Assembly: GCA_036387315.1 (NCBI GenBank)
Contig: DASVTY010000084.1
Span: 62,001 to 126,000 of the forward strand
Reading direction: 5' to 3'
DNA from: JALZCH01 sp036387315
GTDB lineage: Bacteria; Acidobacteriota; Blastocatellia; Pyrinomonadales; Pyrinomonadaceae
Length of the DNA: 64,000 bases
The position numbers and the translations under genes are program-made. The notes under the pieces are model-generated. The model did not search any database and was not told the origin of the DNA. It saw nothing but the letters and a program-made list of their open reading frames with translations. Of the stretch, positions 53,630 through 63,481 are shown one piece after another (within the stretch, counting starts at the first letter, position 1; each line of letters begins with the position of its first letter).

Positions 53630-56140
53630 TCAATAAAGCAAAAACTGCGCGCGGCGCTTTTTGAAATCTTCAAGGGCGGAAGCCCAAGACGTTTCAATTT
53701 CTTCAGGGGACTCCGCGCGCTGAACGCGGTCAAACGCATTTTTGTTGACCAGCAAGTTCAGGTATCTTTCGCTTTTCCAATTTTCCGGGAACAGCTTTTT
53801 AAGAGCAATCGCTATTTCAATTCCGGTGCGAACGGGACGAAATCTGGCGCGATCAATAATAATAACATTTACTCCGCTGCATTCTTCGCCTTTGAAAACC
53901 GAAGCGTTCGGCGTAAAACGGCGCGGCACGAAACGCGCTCCGGCGATATTGCGATTGTTCAAATATTCCGCCAATTTTTGCCCGTCGAGCCACGGCGCGC
54001 CGATGATTTCAAACGGCGTGTCCGTTCCGCGTCCGACCGATAGATTGGTTGTTTCCAACAGCCCGATTCCGGGATAAAGCGTCGCTTCGGTCAAGCTGCG
54101 CATGTTCGGCGAAGGATTTACCCACGATTGATTCGTCTGGTCGAACCAAAACGAGCGTTGCCAGTTTTCCATTTTCACAACGCGCAAATCGGCTTTGATG
54201 CTGCGCTCGGCGTTGATCATCTGCGCCAATTCGCCGACCGTCATTCCGTGCCGAACCGGAATTGTATGCGTGGCGATGAACGACAATCTGTTTGTGTCGG
54301 CAATCGCGCCTTCGACATCAACGCCGTTAATCGGATTCGGGCGGTCGAGTACAAACACCGGTTTTCCGGCTTTTGCGGCTTCTTCCATCACGTTTTGTAG
54401 CGTGGAAATATAAGTGTAAAACCGCGAGCCGATGTCTTGAATATCGAAAACAATCGCGTCCAAATCTTTGAAATGTTCGGGTTTCGGGCGGCGAGTCTCG
54501 CCGTAAAGCGAAAAAACGGGCAATCCTGTTTTTTCATCCGTCGAATCGGAAATTTTTTCCACGTCGAGCTGCCCGCGAATGCCGTGTTCGGGCGAAAACA
54601 GCGCGGCTAATTTAAAAGTTGATTTGCCGAACAAAATATCAATCGTCTGATTGCCGCCGAGGTTTTTACCGGTGTGATTTGTCACCAAACCAACACGCAG
54701 ATTTTCCAGACGTTTGAAATTCTCTTTTTCCAAAACGTCAATTCCGTTTAGAACAACTGCGTTCGTCGCTCGTTGTTCGTTGTTCGTTGTTCGCTGCCGT
54801 TCGAGATTTGCTTTGAAATTTTCGACTTGCGGGACGATTTGCGCTTGATAATCGGCTTCGGCTTGGCGGAATTTTTCGGGCGACGAATCGTTGATTGCAG
54901 ATGCCGCGATTGTCGCTACTTTGTTGCGAATCGGCGAAACGTCGCCTTTGCCGTCCGGGTGAACGCGGTTCGACATAAACACGACAAACGTCTGCGAAAC
55001 CGGATCAATCCAAACGCCCGTTCCGGTAAAGCCCGTATGACCGAATGAGCCGAGCGGAAACAACTCGCCGCGATTGCCCGAAAACGAAGTGTTCATATCC
55101 CAGCCAAGCCCGCGCGCCGCGCCCGTTTCCGAAACAACGTAAGGCTTGGTCATCAACGCCACCGTATTCGCCGACAAAATGCGCACGTTGTCGAGCATTC
55201 CACCGTTCAAAATCATCTGGCAATAGCGCGCCAGATCGTCGGCAGTCGAAAAAAGCCCGGCGTGTCCGGCAACTCCGTTCATTCGATAAGCCGTCGGATC
55301 GTGAGCTAGCCCCCGTAAGATTTTGTCCCCATCTTTTCCGTCAAACACTCCACCGAGATAACTTTGCTGATTTTTAATATTTTCGGTTGGCGCACTTCGA
55401 GCAATAATTTCTTTTTCAGGAAATGTTTCGTCATTTGTAATACCCGAAATTATAAAAGTTGGCGTGAAATTACTATCTTTCATTTTCATTTTTTGAAAGA
55501 TGTTTTCACGACCAAAATTAGGAATTCCCCTTCTGCCGCTAATCCTGTTCACAATCTCGCCAAGCACAATAAAACCGATGTCCGAATAAACAAATCTGGT
55601 TCCGGCTGGCTGGCGCAGAGGCTCTTTTTCCAGCGCCTTTAACATTCCTTCGTTGCCCGTCCATTTTTCCCGCAAATCGAAATCCGGCTGATAGCCCGAT
55701 GTGTGCGTCAAAAGCTGTTGAATCGTCACGCGCCCGGAATCTTTGCCTTTGAGTTCGGGAATGAATTGTTCAACGCGGTCGTTCAAACGAAGCTGCCCGC
55801 GTTCGAGCAAAATCATGATCGAAGTCGCCGTAGCAATCGGTTTGGTCAAGCTGGCGGCGTCGAAAATCGTGTCAACAGTCATTTTCTCGATTGTCGGCAC
55901 AAGCGCGCGATTGCCGAATGCTTTGCGATAAACGATTTTCCCTTTGTGACCGATGATGACGACAGCGCCCGGAGTTTTCTTGTCGGCGATTGCCTTTTCG
56001 ACTTCAACGTCAATCAGTTTCAGCTTTTCCGCAGACATCCCGACCGCCTGCGGCGCGGCGAGCGGAAGTCCTTGCGCGTTTGCAAAGGCGAAAGGCAAAA
56101 GGCAAAAGGCAAAAAGAAATAAAGCTTTATAAAATTTCAT
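53630..56140 (-). CDS. Serine hydrolase-NamZ fusion (mirror copy)
   Basis: Exact mirror of 7677..10187, with both internal heptamer arrays (54759-54793 and 56083-56110). Confidence 0.88.
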   Translation of the reverse strand: MKFYKALFLFAFCLLPFAFANAQGLPLAAPQAVGMSAEKLKLIDVEVEKAIADKKTPGAVVIIGHKGKIVYRKAFGNRALVPTIEKMTVDTIFDAASLTKPIATATSIMILLERGQLRLNDRVEQFIPELKGKDSGRVTIQQLLTHTSGYQPDFDLREKWTGNEGMLKALEKEPLRQPAGTRFVYSDIGFIVLGEIVNRISGRRGIPNFGRENIFQKMKMKDSNFTPTFIISGITNDETFPEKEIIARSAPTENIKNQQSYLGGVFDGKDGDKILRGLAHDPTAYRMNGVAGHAGLFSTADDLARYCQMILNGGMLDNVRILSANTVALMTKPYVVSETGAARGLGWDMNTSFSGNRGELFPLGSFGHTGFTGTGVWIDPVSQTFVVFMSNRVHPDGKGDVSPIRNKVATIAASAINDSSPEKFRQAEADYQAQIVPQVENFKANLERQRTTNNEQRATNAVVLNGIDVLEKENFKRLENLRVGLVTNHTGKNLGGNQTIDILFGKSTFKLAALFSPEHGIRGQLDVEKISDSTDEKTGLPVFSLYGETRRPKPEHFKDLDAIVFDIQDIGSRFYTYISTLQNVMEEAAKAGKPVFVLDRPNPINGVDVEGAIADTNRLSFIATHTIPVRHGMTVGELAQMINAERSIKADLRVVKMENWQRSFWFDQTNQSWVNPSPNMRSLTEATLYPGIGLLETTNLSVGRGTDTPFEIIGAPWLDGQKLAEYLNNRNIAGARFVPRRFTPNASVFKGEECSGVNVIIIDRARFRPVRTGIEIAIALKKLFPENWKSERYLNLLVNKNAFDRVQRAESPEEIETSWASALEDFKKRRAQFLLY

Positions 56141-56154
56141 CGAAACAAAATATC

Positions 56155-56794
56155 AGCCGCGTTAGCGGCAATCTGAATTTAGCCGTGTCTTTCAAGGCAC
56201 GGAAAACAAACGAAAACGTTTCCCGTCGCGTCAGCGACGACTGAATCAATCAAACAAATATCTTTCATCGTATTCAACGCCGTGCAATTTCATTAATTTG
56301 ACATATTCATCTTCAAAGCTTTCCGCTTGATGATGTTGGCGTTGATTTTTGATGTACTCAATTACTTTCGGAACGTTAGATTTGCTAACTGAAAAAACAC
56401 CGAAACCGTCTTGCCAGGCAAACGCTCTTAAATTAAGAAATTCTTCATGAATCCATTTAGAAGAATCGCCCTTCAAGAATTGAGCGATTTTGCTGGGAGA
56501 TAAAACGGGCGCAGACATAATTAATGCATGAATGTGATTTTCGATTCCGCCAACTTGCAAGGCTGTTAATTTATGTTTGCGCGCAACGCCGCCGATATAA
56601 GCCCAAACACGATTTTCGATTTCTTTATTGATGAAATCTTGACGATGTTTTGTGCTGAAAACGATGTGATAAAACAATGATGAATATGTATTTGCCATTG
56701 ATTTATTCAATCGTCGCTGACGCGACGCAAACATCTTGCGTTTCTTTCCGTGCGTTAAAACGCACGGCTAAATCCATTTGCCGCAAAAGCGGCA
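56155..56794 (-). mobile_element. RAYT/IS200-like element with hairpin flanks (mirror copy)
   Basis: Exact mirror of 7023..7662. Not an independent insertion: flanking genes are copied too. Confidence 0.78.
56246..56698 (-). CDS. IS200-like/RAYT transposase (mirror copy)
   Basis: Exact mirror of 7119..7571; HUH motif ENHIHALI. Confidence 0.88.
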   Translation of the reverse strand: MANTYSSLFYHIVFSTKHRQDFINKEIENRVWAYIGGVARKHKLTALQVGGIENHIHALIMSAPVLSPSKIAQFLKGDSSKWIHEEFLNLRAFAWQDGFGVFSVSKSNVPKVIEYIKNQRQHHQAESFEDEYVKLMKLHGVEYDERYLFD

Positions 56795-56800
56795 TTATTT

Positions 56801-57691
56801 TTATTGCTCAAACTGTTTGCGGCAAAGTCTAACAAATTCCGTCAAAATCGGCGATTCGTACCCGCCGCGCAGCTTTGCCAAGCCCAGTTCCCAATTTATC
56901 TGCGCGCCTTCGATCCACCAGCGAACGAGTTTGCCGTCTTTTACGTCTTTTTCGACCGCTTTGACGCCCGCAATCCCGACGCCCATATTGTTTCTGACCA
57001 TTTCGTTGATTGAAGATTGGCGCGAAAGCTCCATCACGACATTGGGTTTGACGCCTCCCGCCGCGAAAAATTCGTCGAATAGGCGACGGACGTTGCCGCC
57101 TTTTTCGCCCAAAATCAGACGTTCTCCGGCAAGCGCCGCCGTGCTGATGACTTTTTGATTTGCCTGCGGATGCGCCGGGTGCGCGATGGCGACGATTTCG
57201 TCGCTAAACAGCAGCTCTGTATGAATGTTCCCCGATTCGACCGGCAAGCTGATAAATGCCATGTCCAGCTCGCCCGACAAAATCTTGTCAATCAAGGCTT
57301 CGCTCGTGCCGCAAACAACATTGACTTCGGCGTTTGGAAATCTCTTTTTGAGCTTATTCAAAATCTGCGGCAGATTCGTCGTGATAAAATTCGACGACGC
57401 ACTCCCGATTCTGAGTCGTCCGCGCTCGGCTCCAGCAATCTCGGCTAATTCGGCGAGCGCCGCGTCGTGTTCGCGCAGGATGACGCGGGCGCGTTCGAGC
57501 AGAATCTCGCCCGCTTCGGTCAAAATTACCCGGCGCGGCGTCCGCGTAAAAACGTGCGAGCCGACTTCAATTTCGAGCTGCCTGATCTGCATCGAAATGG
57601 CGGCTTGCGTCACATGAATCCGCTTCGCTCCGGCAGTAAAAGTTCTGGTTTCGGCAATGGCGACAAACGCCCTGAGCTGTCTGATTTCCAC
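56801..57691 (-). CDS. LysR-type regulator (mirror copy)
   Basis: Exact mirror of 6126..7016; GTG start next to the heptamer inverted repeat copy at 57697-57795. Confidence 0.9.
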   Translation of the reverse strand: MEIRQLRAFVAIAETRTFTAGAKRIHVTQAAISMQIRQLEIEVGSHVFTRTPRRVILTEAGEILLERARVILREHDAALAELAEIAGAERGRLRIGSASSNFITTNLPQILNKLKKRFPNAEVNVVCGTSEALIDKILSGELDMAFISLPVESGNIHTELLFSDEIVAIAHPAHPQANQKVISTAALAGERLILGEKGGNVRRLFDEFFAAGGVKPNVVMELSRQSSINEMVRNNMGVGIAGVKAVEKDVKDGKLVRWWIEGAQINWELGLAKLRGGYESPILTEFVRLCRKQFEQ

Positions 57692-57903
57692 CTGTAAAGT
57701 AATCAGTAATAAGTAATCAGTAATTAGTTTTTTAACTTATTACTAATTTAAGCAATCAGGTTTCGCTTATTACTTATTACTGATTACTTATTACTAAAAA
57801 TTATCGCAAAGATAAAATCTTTTAGTTTTTATTATATGTCAAGCGCTTTTACAATAATTCTTGAAGTTTTTTATTTTTTGTCAGCTCGAAGCTCGAAACT
57901 TTA

Positions 57904-58893
57904 ATGCCGAAAGCCGAACGATTCAAAAAAGAAGATTTGGAGGAAACCTCGTCAATCGCGCCCGATTTGTTTATAGGCGTTGACGGCGGCGGCACTAAAA
58001 CGCTCGCAAACTTAACCGACGCTCATTTAAACGTTCTCGGCGAAGGCAAAACCGGAGTTTCAAATCCGCTCCGGGTAGGCGTCGAAACAGCGGTTGACAA
58101 CATTGTAACGGCGATTGACCGCGCCTGTGACGCGGCTGACAAACCGCGTTCGGAAATCGCTGCGGCGGAAATCGGCTTGGCGGGCGTGCGCCGCGCAGAT
58201 ATTCGCAGCCGGATGCGCGACCGCCTTGTTTCGCGTCTCCGAATCAAAAAACTCGAAGTTTATACGGACGCCGAAATCGCGCTCTACGGCGCGACCGACG
58301 GCAAAGCCGGTCTGGTTGTAATTGCCGGCACGGGTTCGATTTGCTGCGGGCGCAACGCAAACGGCGAATTCGCCGCAGCCGGCGGCTGGGGACCGCTCGC
58401 GGGCGACGAAGGAGGCGGCGCCGGAATCGCCCGCCGCGCGCTGCAAGCCGTAGCGAAAGCGTCGGACGGGCGCGCGCCGAAAACCGTTTTGAGCGAATTG
58501 GCTTGCGATTATTTCCGCGCTTCGTCGCCCGATGACATCGCAATGGCGATTTACGCGCCGACAATGACGAACGACCGAATTGCCGGATTCGCCCGCTTTG
58601 TCATTCAAGCCGCGCGCGACGGCGATAAAGTCGCGCACCGATTGCTGGACGAAGCCGGGTGCGAACTGGGACTGGCGGCAAACGCGGTGATTAAAAAACT
58701 ACAGCTCGCCGACGAACGATTTCAAATCGCTTATGTCGGCGGCGTGTTTGCCGCTAAAGAATTGATTTTCGAGCCGCTGCTCAGGAAAGTTCACGAGCTT
58801 GCGCCGGACGCTTATCTGTCGCCCCCGAAACTCGCTCCCGCCGTCGCCGCCGCGAAAATGGCGATTGCCAAATTTAACTCGGCAAAAAAATAA
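57904..58893 (+). CDS. BadF-type N-acetylhexosamine kinase (mirror copy)
   Basis: Exact mirror of 4924..5913. Confidence 0.83.
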   Translation: MPKAERFKKEDLEETSSIAPDLFIGVDGGGTKTLANLTDAHLNVLGEGKTGVSNPLRVGVETAVDNIVTAIDRACDAADKPRSEIAAAEIGLAGVRRADIRSRMRDRLVSRLRIKKLEVYTDAEIALYGATDGKAGLVVIAGTGSICCGRNANGEFAAAGGWGPLAGDEGGGAGIARRALQAVAKASDGRAPKTVLSELACDYFRASSPDDIAMAIYAPTMTNDRIAGFARFVIQAARDGDKVAHRLLDEAGCELGLAANAVIKKLQLADERFQIAYVGGVFAAKELIFEPLLRKVHELAPDAYLSPPKLAPAVAAAKMAIAKFNSAKK

Positions 58894-59030
58894 TATCCGT
58901 TGTTTTCCGGCTTCAAGACAGATTTTGTTTCATTTATTTAATCTTTGCTTCCTTGACACTCAATGCGTCCGACACCTAAACTTTTGAGCCTAGAGACGCT
59001 TTTTTCGGCTCGAAAAATTTCTGTTTGGCT

Positions 59031-59747
59031 GTGAATCTCCCGAATTATCTAACTCTGGCGCGTATTATTATCGTCCCGATGCTGGTCGTCGTTTTGCTGA
59101 CGCCGCTTGCCGAAGGCATTTTCGGCTGGACGCGATATTCGCTGGCGATTGTTCTTTTTCTCGCGGCTGCTTTCACAGACTTTTTCGACGGGCTTCTGGC
59201 GCGCCGCCGCAATCAGGTTTCAAAGCTTGGAATTTTGCTCGATCCGGTCGCCGATAAATTGCTCGTTTGCGCAGCGCTGGTCGCTCTGGTTGAAAAACAG
59301 CTCGCTCCGGCTTGGATGACGGTGGTTATTTTGGGGCGCGAATTCGCCGTGACGGGTTTGCGTTCGATTGCCGCGAGCGAAGGATTGGTAATTTCGGCGA
59401 ATATAACCGGAAAAATCAAAATGTGGGCGCAATGCGTGGCGATTGTTTCGCTGATGATCATCGGCGCTAACACGCTTTCAAATACTTTAAATCCGGGCGC
59501 GGTTTTGCCGACTTTTCGCTTCTGGCAGGCGAGCGAGTTTCAAACGGCTTTCGAGCATCTTTCGAGCTTTGCTTTGACGCCCGACGATTGGCGCGTTATC
59601 GGTTTTCTCGTCGGATACGCCGCGCTTTGGATTGCCGTAGTCACTTCGCTCTGGTCAATGTACGAATATTTCACGCTTTTCCGCCGCTCTCAAAAAAAAC
59701 ACGAAAAGGCGCAAACCGAAGTTCAGGCTCTCGAATCCAGAATCTGA
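59031..59747 (+). CDS. pgsA: Phosphatidylglycerophosphate synthase (mirror copy)
   Basis: Exact mirror of 4070..4786; GTG start at 59031, alternative TTG at 59025. Confidence 0.91.
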   Translation: MNLPNYLTLARIIIVPMLVVVLLTPLAEGIFGWTRYSLAIVLFLAAAFTDFFDGLLARRRNQVSKLGILLDPVADKLLVCAALVALVEKQLAPAWMTVVILGREFAVTGLRSIAASEGLVISANITGKIKMWAQCVAIVSLMIIGANTLSNTLNPGAVLPTFRFWQASEFQTAFEHLSSFALTPDDWRVIGFLVGYAALWIAVVTSLWSMYEYFTLFRRSQKKHEKAQTEVQALESRI

Positions 59748-59826
59748 TTTTTGAACAACAACCGAAACTTGTTCAAAAACAAAAACCGCACTGTTTGTGC
59801 GGTTTTTGTTTATTTGTGTCCGAAAC

Positions 59827-60774
59827 TTATTGCAATTCGACGTAATCGCCGGTGTGAATTTCCTGCGCGTTTTGCGTGATGATGACGGTTGCCGTGCGCT
59901 CTTTGACGTTTAGCACGACGACTTCGCCGACAATTTTGCGCGGCATTTGCGGGCGGCGGCGTTTTACGTCTTTGGTTGAGGCAATCGCTCCGGTGGCGTT
60001 TTCGCCTTTTTTGCGCGGCGCTTGATTCGAGAATTTGCCGCCGCGAAAAGCGTCCGATTCAAATCCCATATCTTCCGCGCGCGCAATTTCCTGTTCCGGC
60101 ACGCGCTGCGCGACTTTCGGTTTCCCTACCGGACGCCAGATGGTCAAATAATCGCCCGCTTTGACGCCGTCTTCGGCTCCCAAATCAATGTAAACAATCT
60201 GGTCGCGCGCCACAGTCTCCTGTCCGCCGCGCGCCAAAACGATTCTGCCGCTGGCTCTGCCGTTCGCGTCGCGGAAACGGTCAAGCGGCTGAAATTGTCG
60301 GGCTTGCGGCGCGAAGCGCTGCTGTTCCGGGACGAGCAAATCGCCGAGCAAAACGTTGTCGCACGAATAATCAATAAAAGCGACGGACGTTTCCGATTTT
60401 ACGCGCACAACCCGGAGCGAAGCGACTTCCTGAACGTAAATCCCCAAATCGCCTTTGCGCGAAAAAACCGAGCGAACGTGACCGCGCGGGCGCGTGACCG
60501 TGTAGCGAGCGTTTTCGACAGCGCCGCCGTTTGCGCCGAAATTCAGGTAAACGTAATCGCCTTCGGCGTAAACGTTCTGTTCCTGTTCCTGCTCGCCGCC
60601 GACGATTTCGTAGCGCGTATTGACCGGAGAATTTTGAATGTAACCGGCGCAGCGCAAATTATTTCCTTTGGCAACCGGCACGGCTGAGGCTGCGTTTTGG
60701 GCGTTTGCGAAATTGGCTGAAACGAGCAGCAGAGAGGCGGCAAAAAATGTAACGAGGGAAAATCTGACTTTCAC
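59827..60774 (-). CDS. Exported two-half-domain protein (mirror copy)
   Basis: Exact mirror of 3043..3990; bidirectional terminator copy at 59780-59808. Confidence 0.73.
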   Translation of the reverse strand: MKVRFSLVTFFAASLLLVSANFANAQNAASAVPVAKGNNLRCAGYIQNSPVNTRYEIVGGEQEQEQNVYAEGDYVYLNFGANGGAVENARYTVTRPRGHVRSVFSRKGDLGIYVQEVASLRVVRVKSETSVAFIDYSCDNVLLGDLLVPEQQRFAPQARQFQPLDRFRDANGRASGRIVLARGGQETVARDQIVYIDLGAEDGVKAGDYLTIWRPVGKPKVAQRVPEQEIARAEDMGFESDAFRGGKFSNQAPRKKGENATGAIASTKDVKRRRPQMPRKIVGEVVVLNVKERTATVIITQNAQEIHTGDYVELQ

Positions 60775-60984
60775 TTTTGATCTCCTTTTGACGGAATGAA
60801 ACTTCGAGAGGAACGTGGTTTTGATAAGGTTTAAAAGATTCGGCGGAATAAATTTTCCGCAATCATTTTTATCCTACTTTTTCAAACCGATAAAGGTCAA
60901 CAATTATTTTTGTTTTTTAACAATTGCCAACAACAAATCCGATAAAAAAGGCTCGATAAATTCGAGCCTCGCTGAAATCGAAAT

Positions 60985-61362
60985 TTAAATCGTATCGCCC
61001 GCCTTTGAATCTTCATCAAGCTCAAAACGGTTGCGGTCGCGTTTCTGCATTTTTTCCAGAAGATCAATTTCCTGATTATCCTCAAAAGTAAAGCCCATCG
61101 CGGCGGCGTTTGCTTCAGTGTCGGATTGATCCGGCGTCGGATTGTGACCGCCGACCGATTCCGCGCCGTCGTCATCGGCTTCTTCCCACTCGGCGTCAAT
61201 ATCGCCGCCGGATGTAACGGGTGATTGCGTGCTGGCTTCAAAACGCTGCTCCAGTTCGTTTGAATCGCGCGGCGCGCGGTCGATTTCCTCGTTCATAAAC
61301 TGCTCGATTTCTGGATTCGGCACATTGTCCTCGTAAAATTCGTATGGTTTTCCGTCGCTCAT
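60985..61362 (-). CDS. DUF6335 family protein (mirror copy)
   Basis: Exact mirror of 2455..2832; terminator copy at 60944-60968. Confidence 0.78.
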   Translation of the reverse strand: MSDGKPYEFYEDNVPNPEIEQFMNEEIDRAPRDSNELEQRFEASTQSPVTSGGDIDAEWEEADDDGAESVGGHNPTPDQSDTEANAAAMGFTFEDNQEIDLLEKMQKRDRNRFELDEDSKAGDTI

Positions 61363-61588
61363 TCAATAATTCTCCTCACTTTAATTTTGGCTTTGTTGCC
61401 TGAATCTTGCAACCCGGTTGCCGTTAAATTATACGAGTTCCGAAAATGAAAACGCGCAAACCGTCAACTATGAACTGTAAACTATCAACTGTCTCGCAGA
61501 AAACGTTTGTTTCCTTGCAAGACAGTTGATAGTTAAGAGTTGATAGTTGATAGTGACAGCAAACTCTCTATTTTGAGAGCGCTGCGAA

Positions 61589-62131
61589 TTATTTAAATCT
61601 CGCTTCAATCATCTCGCCGCGCTTTTCGCCGTGCTGTGCGGTTAAAAGCGGATAGGTTTCCATCACGGCAGGCAGATTTTCGATTTCGAGCAGTTTTTCT
61701 GTTTCCAAAATCTCGCTCTGCCCGCCTTCGATCTCCATAAAAAGCCCGAACGGCAATTCATCCAAAACAACTTCGACGTTTTTTAATTGCCAGGTTTGAC
61801 GGCGTTTTTCATAAACTAGCGCAGGACGATAACCGAGATTTTTGAAAATTTCGGTTATCGTCTCGGCATCACCGATTTCGGTTTCGTATTCGATTTGCTG
61901 TTTGACGGCGGATTCGGAAGGTTGCCGCTGTTTGTACGTTAAAATGATTTTCTTTTCTGTTTTTCTGACTCGCAGCGCGGCGTTTTTATAATTGAGAAAA
62001 CCGCCGCCGAACAAAATGTTTTCTTCAAAATCCTCGCCTTCAAAATGAGCGCCGATTTCCGCCAAACGCCGCAAAACCGTTTCGCGCTCGTCCTTTGTCA
62101 AACGATATTTTTTCTCGATTTCGATTGCCAT
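61589..62131 (-). CDS. CYTH domain protein (mirror copy)
   Basis: Exact mirror of 1686..2228; the heptamer inverted pair copy is at 61463-61554. Confidence 0.83.
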   Translation of the reverse strand: MAIEIEKKYRLTKDERETVLRRLAEIGAHFEGEDFEENILFGGGFLNYKNAALRVRKTEKKIILTYKQRQPSESAVKQQIEYETEIGDAETITEIFKNLGYRPALVYEKRRQTWQLKNVEVVLDELPFGLFMEIEGGQSEILETEKLLEIENLPAVMETYPLLTAQHGEKRGEMIEARFK

Positions 62132-62137
62132 TTCGCC

Positions 62138-63481
62138 CTAAGCCTGCCGAATCCATTTTAGCACTTCGGGAATCGTCGCCTTTTTGCCGTACATCAGCAT
62201 TCCGACTCGATAAGCGCGCGCCGCAATCCAGACGAGCGCGAAAATCGCCGCCAGATTGAGCAAAATCGAGAGCAAAATCTGCCACAGCGGAGGCGTTTGA
62301 ATAGCCAAACGAACGGGCATCACAATCGGGGATACAAACGGCAGGATTGAGAGCCAGAAAGAGAAATCCGAATTCGGGCTGCGAATTACGGGAAACGCCG
62401 AATAAAGCGCCATCAAAAGCAGTAAAATCGGCGGAAACGCGAGCTGTCCGCCTTCCTGAACGGTCGTTACCATCGAACCGATCAGAGCGTAGATTGTCGC
62501 GTAAGTAAAAAATCCCAAAATAAAAAAGATGAACAATCCGATGACGAAAACCGGCGAAAGATGCGGAAAAGTAATGTCAACGCCGCTGCGCTGAAGCTGC
62601 GCAAAACCATAAACTCCCAAAATCGCGGCGGAAACAACCCAGATTCCGAGCTGCGTCAAAGCGACCAGACCGACGCCGACCAGCTTGCCCATCATCAACG
62701 TAAAAGGGCGCGCCGAAGAAAACAAAATCTCGGCAATTCTGGTTTCTTTTTCCTCGACGACCGCGCCCAAAATCGTCTGCCCGTAAATCGCCAAAACGAG
62801 ATAAATCAGTAAACCGACGACAAAAACGAGCCAAAAGCTCTCGCCCGAATCAGCCGAAACTCCGGTTTCCGTGACGCGCTTTGAAGTCAGATTTATTTCG
62901 CGGTTGATGTCCTGCAATTTTTCCCGGCTTAAATTCGACTCCGCCATTCTGACTTCGCGGACGGCGTTATTCAAAGCGTCTTCGATTCTGGCTTGAGCAA
63001 TAAAATCCGAAGTGTTCCGGGCGAAAAGCTGAAAATCGCCTTGCTGGAAATTGGGCGGAATGACGACGTAAACATCCAGGCTCTGGTCAATCAAACGTCC
63101 GTCAAGCTCACGGCGGATTTGTTCGACCGATTTATCGCCGATTTTGACTTCCTCAATCAGAAATTTTCCGCCCATTTGCTCAGCAGCTTTCCGGGCTTGT
63201 TCCTGCTGCGATTGATTGACGCTGTTTACCATCACGTCGCGCGAGTTTTGCTGCTCGCGTTTTTTTCCGGTTAAAAGCGACGCGGAAATTGGCGTGAAAA
63301 GTTTGCCGCTCTGATCAACAATTCCGACGCGCACGGCGTCGCCTTCAATCGAAAAAATCAGCGCCGGAACGACCATAAAACCGATTGACATCAACGGCGC
63401 GAGCAGCGTCCCGATAATAAAAGTTTTCGCCCAAACGAGCTTTAAATATTCGCGTTTGACGACAGCCAGAAATTTACGCAT
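62138..63481 (-). CDS. ABC-2 type permease (mirror copy)
   Basis: Exact mirror of 336..1679. Confidence 0.86.
   Translation of the reverse strand: MRKFLAVVKREYLKLVWAKTFIIGTLLAPLMSIGFMVVPALIFSIEGDAVRVGIVDQSGKLFTPISASLLTGKKREQQNSRDVMVNSVNQSQQEQARKAAEQMGGKFLIEEVKIGDKSVEQIRRELDGRLIDQSLDVYVVIPPNFQQGDFQLFARNTSDFIAQARIEDALNNAVREVRMAESNLSREKLQDINREINLTSKRVTETGVSADSGESFWLVFVVGLLIYLVLAIYGQTILGAVVEEKETRIAEILFSSARPFTLMMGKLVGVGLVALTQLGIWVVSAAILGVYGFAQLQRSGVDITFPHLSPVFVIGLFIFFILGFFTYATIYALIGSMVTTVQEGGQLAFPPILLLLMALYSAFPVIRSPNSDFSFWLSILPFVSPIVMPVRLAIQTPPLWQILLSILLNLAAIFALVWIAARAYRVGMLMYGKKATIPEVLKWIRQA

Noticed and set aside
32602..63481. Second-arm genes as true paralogues or a second copy number
   Set aside because: They are base-identical mirror copies, including non-coding DNA, so they give no evidence of gene duplication.
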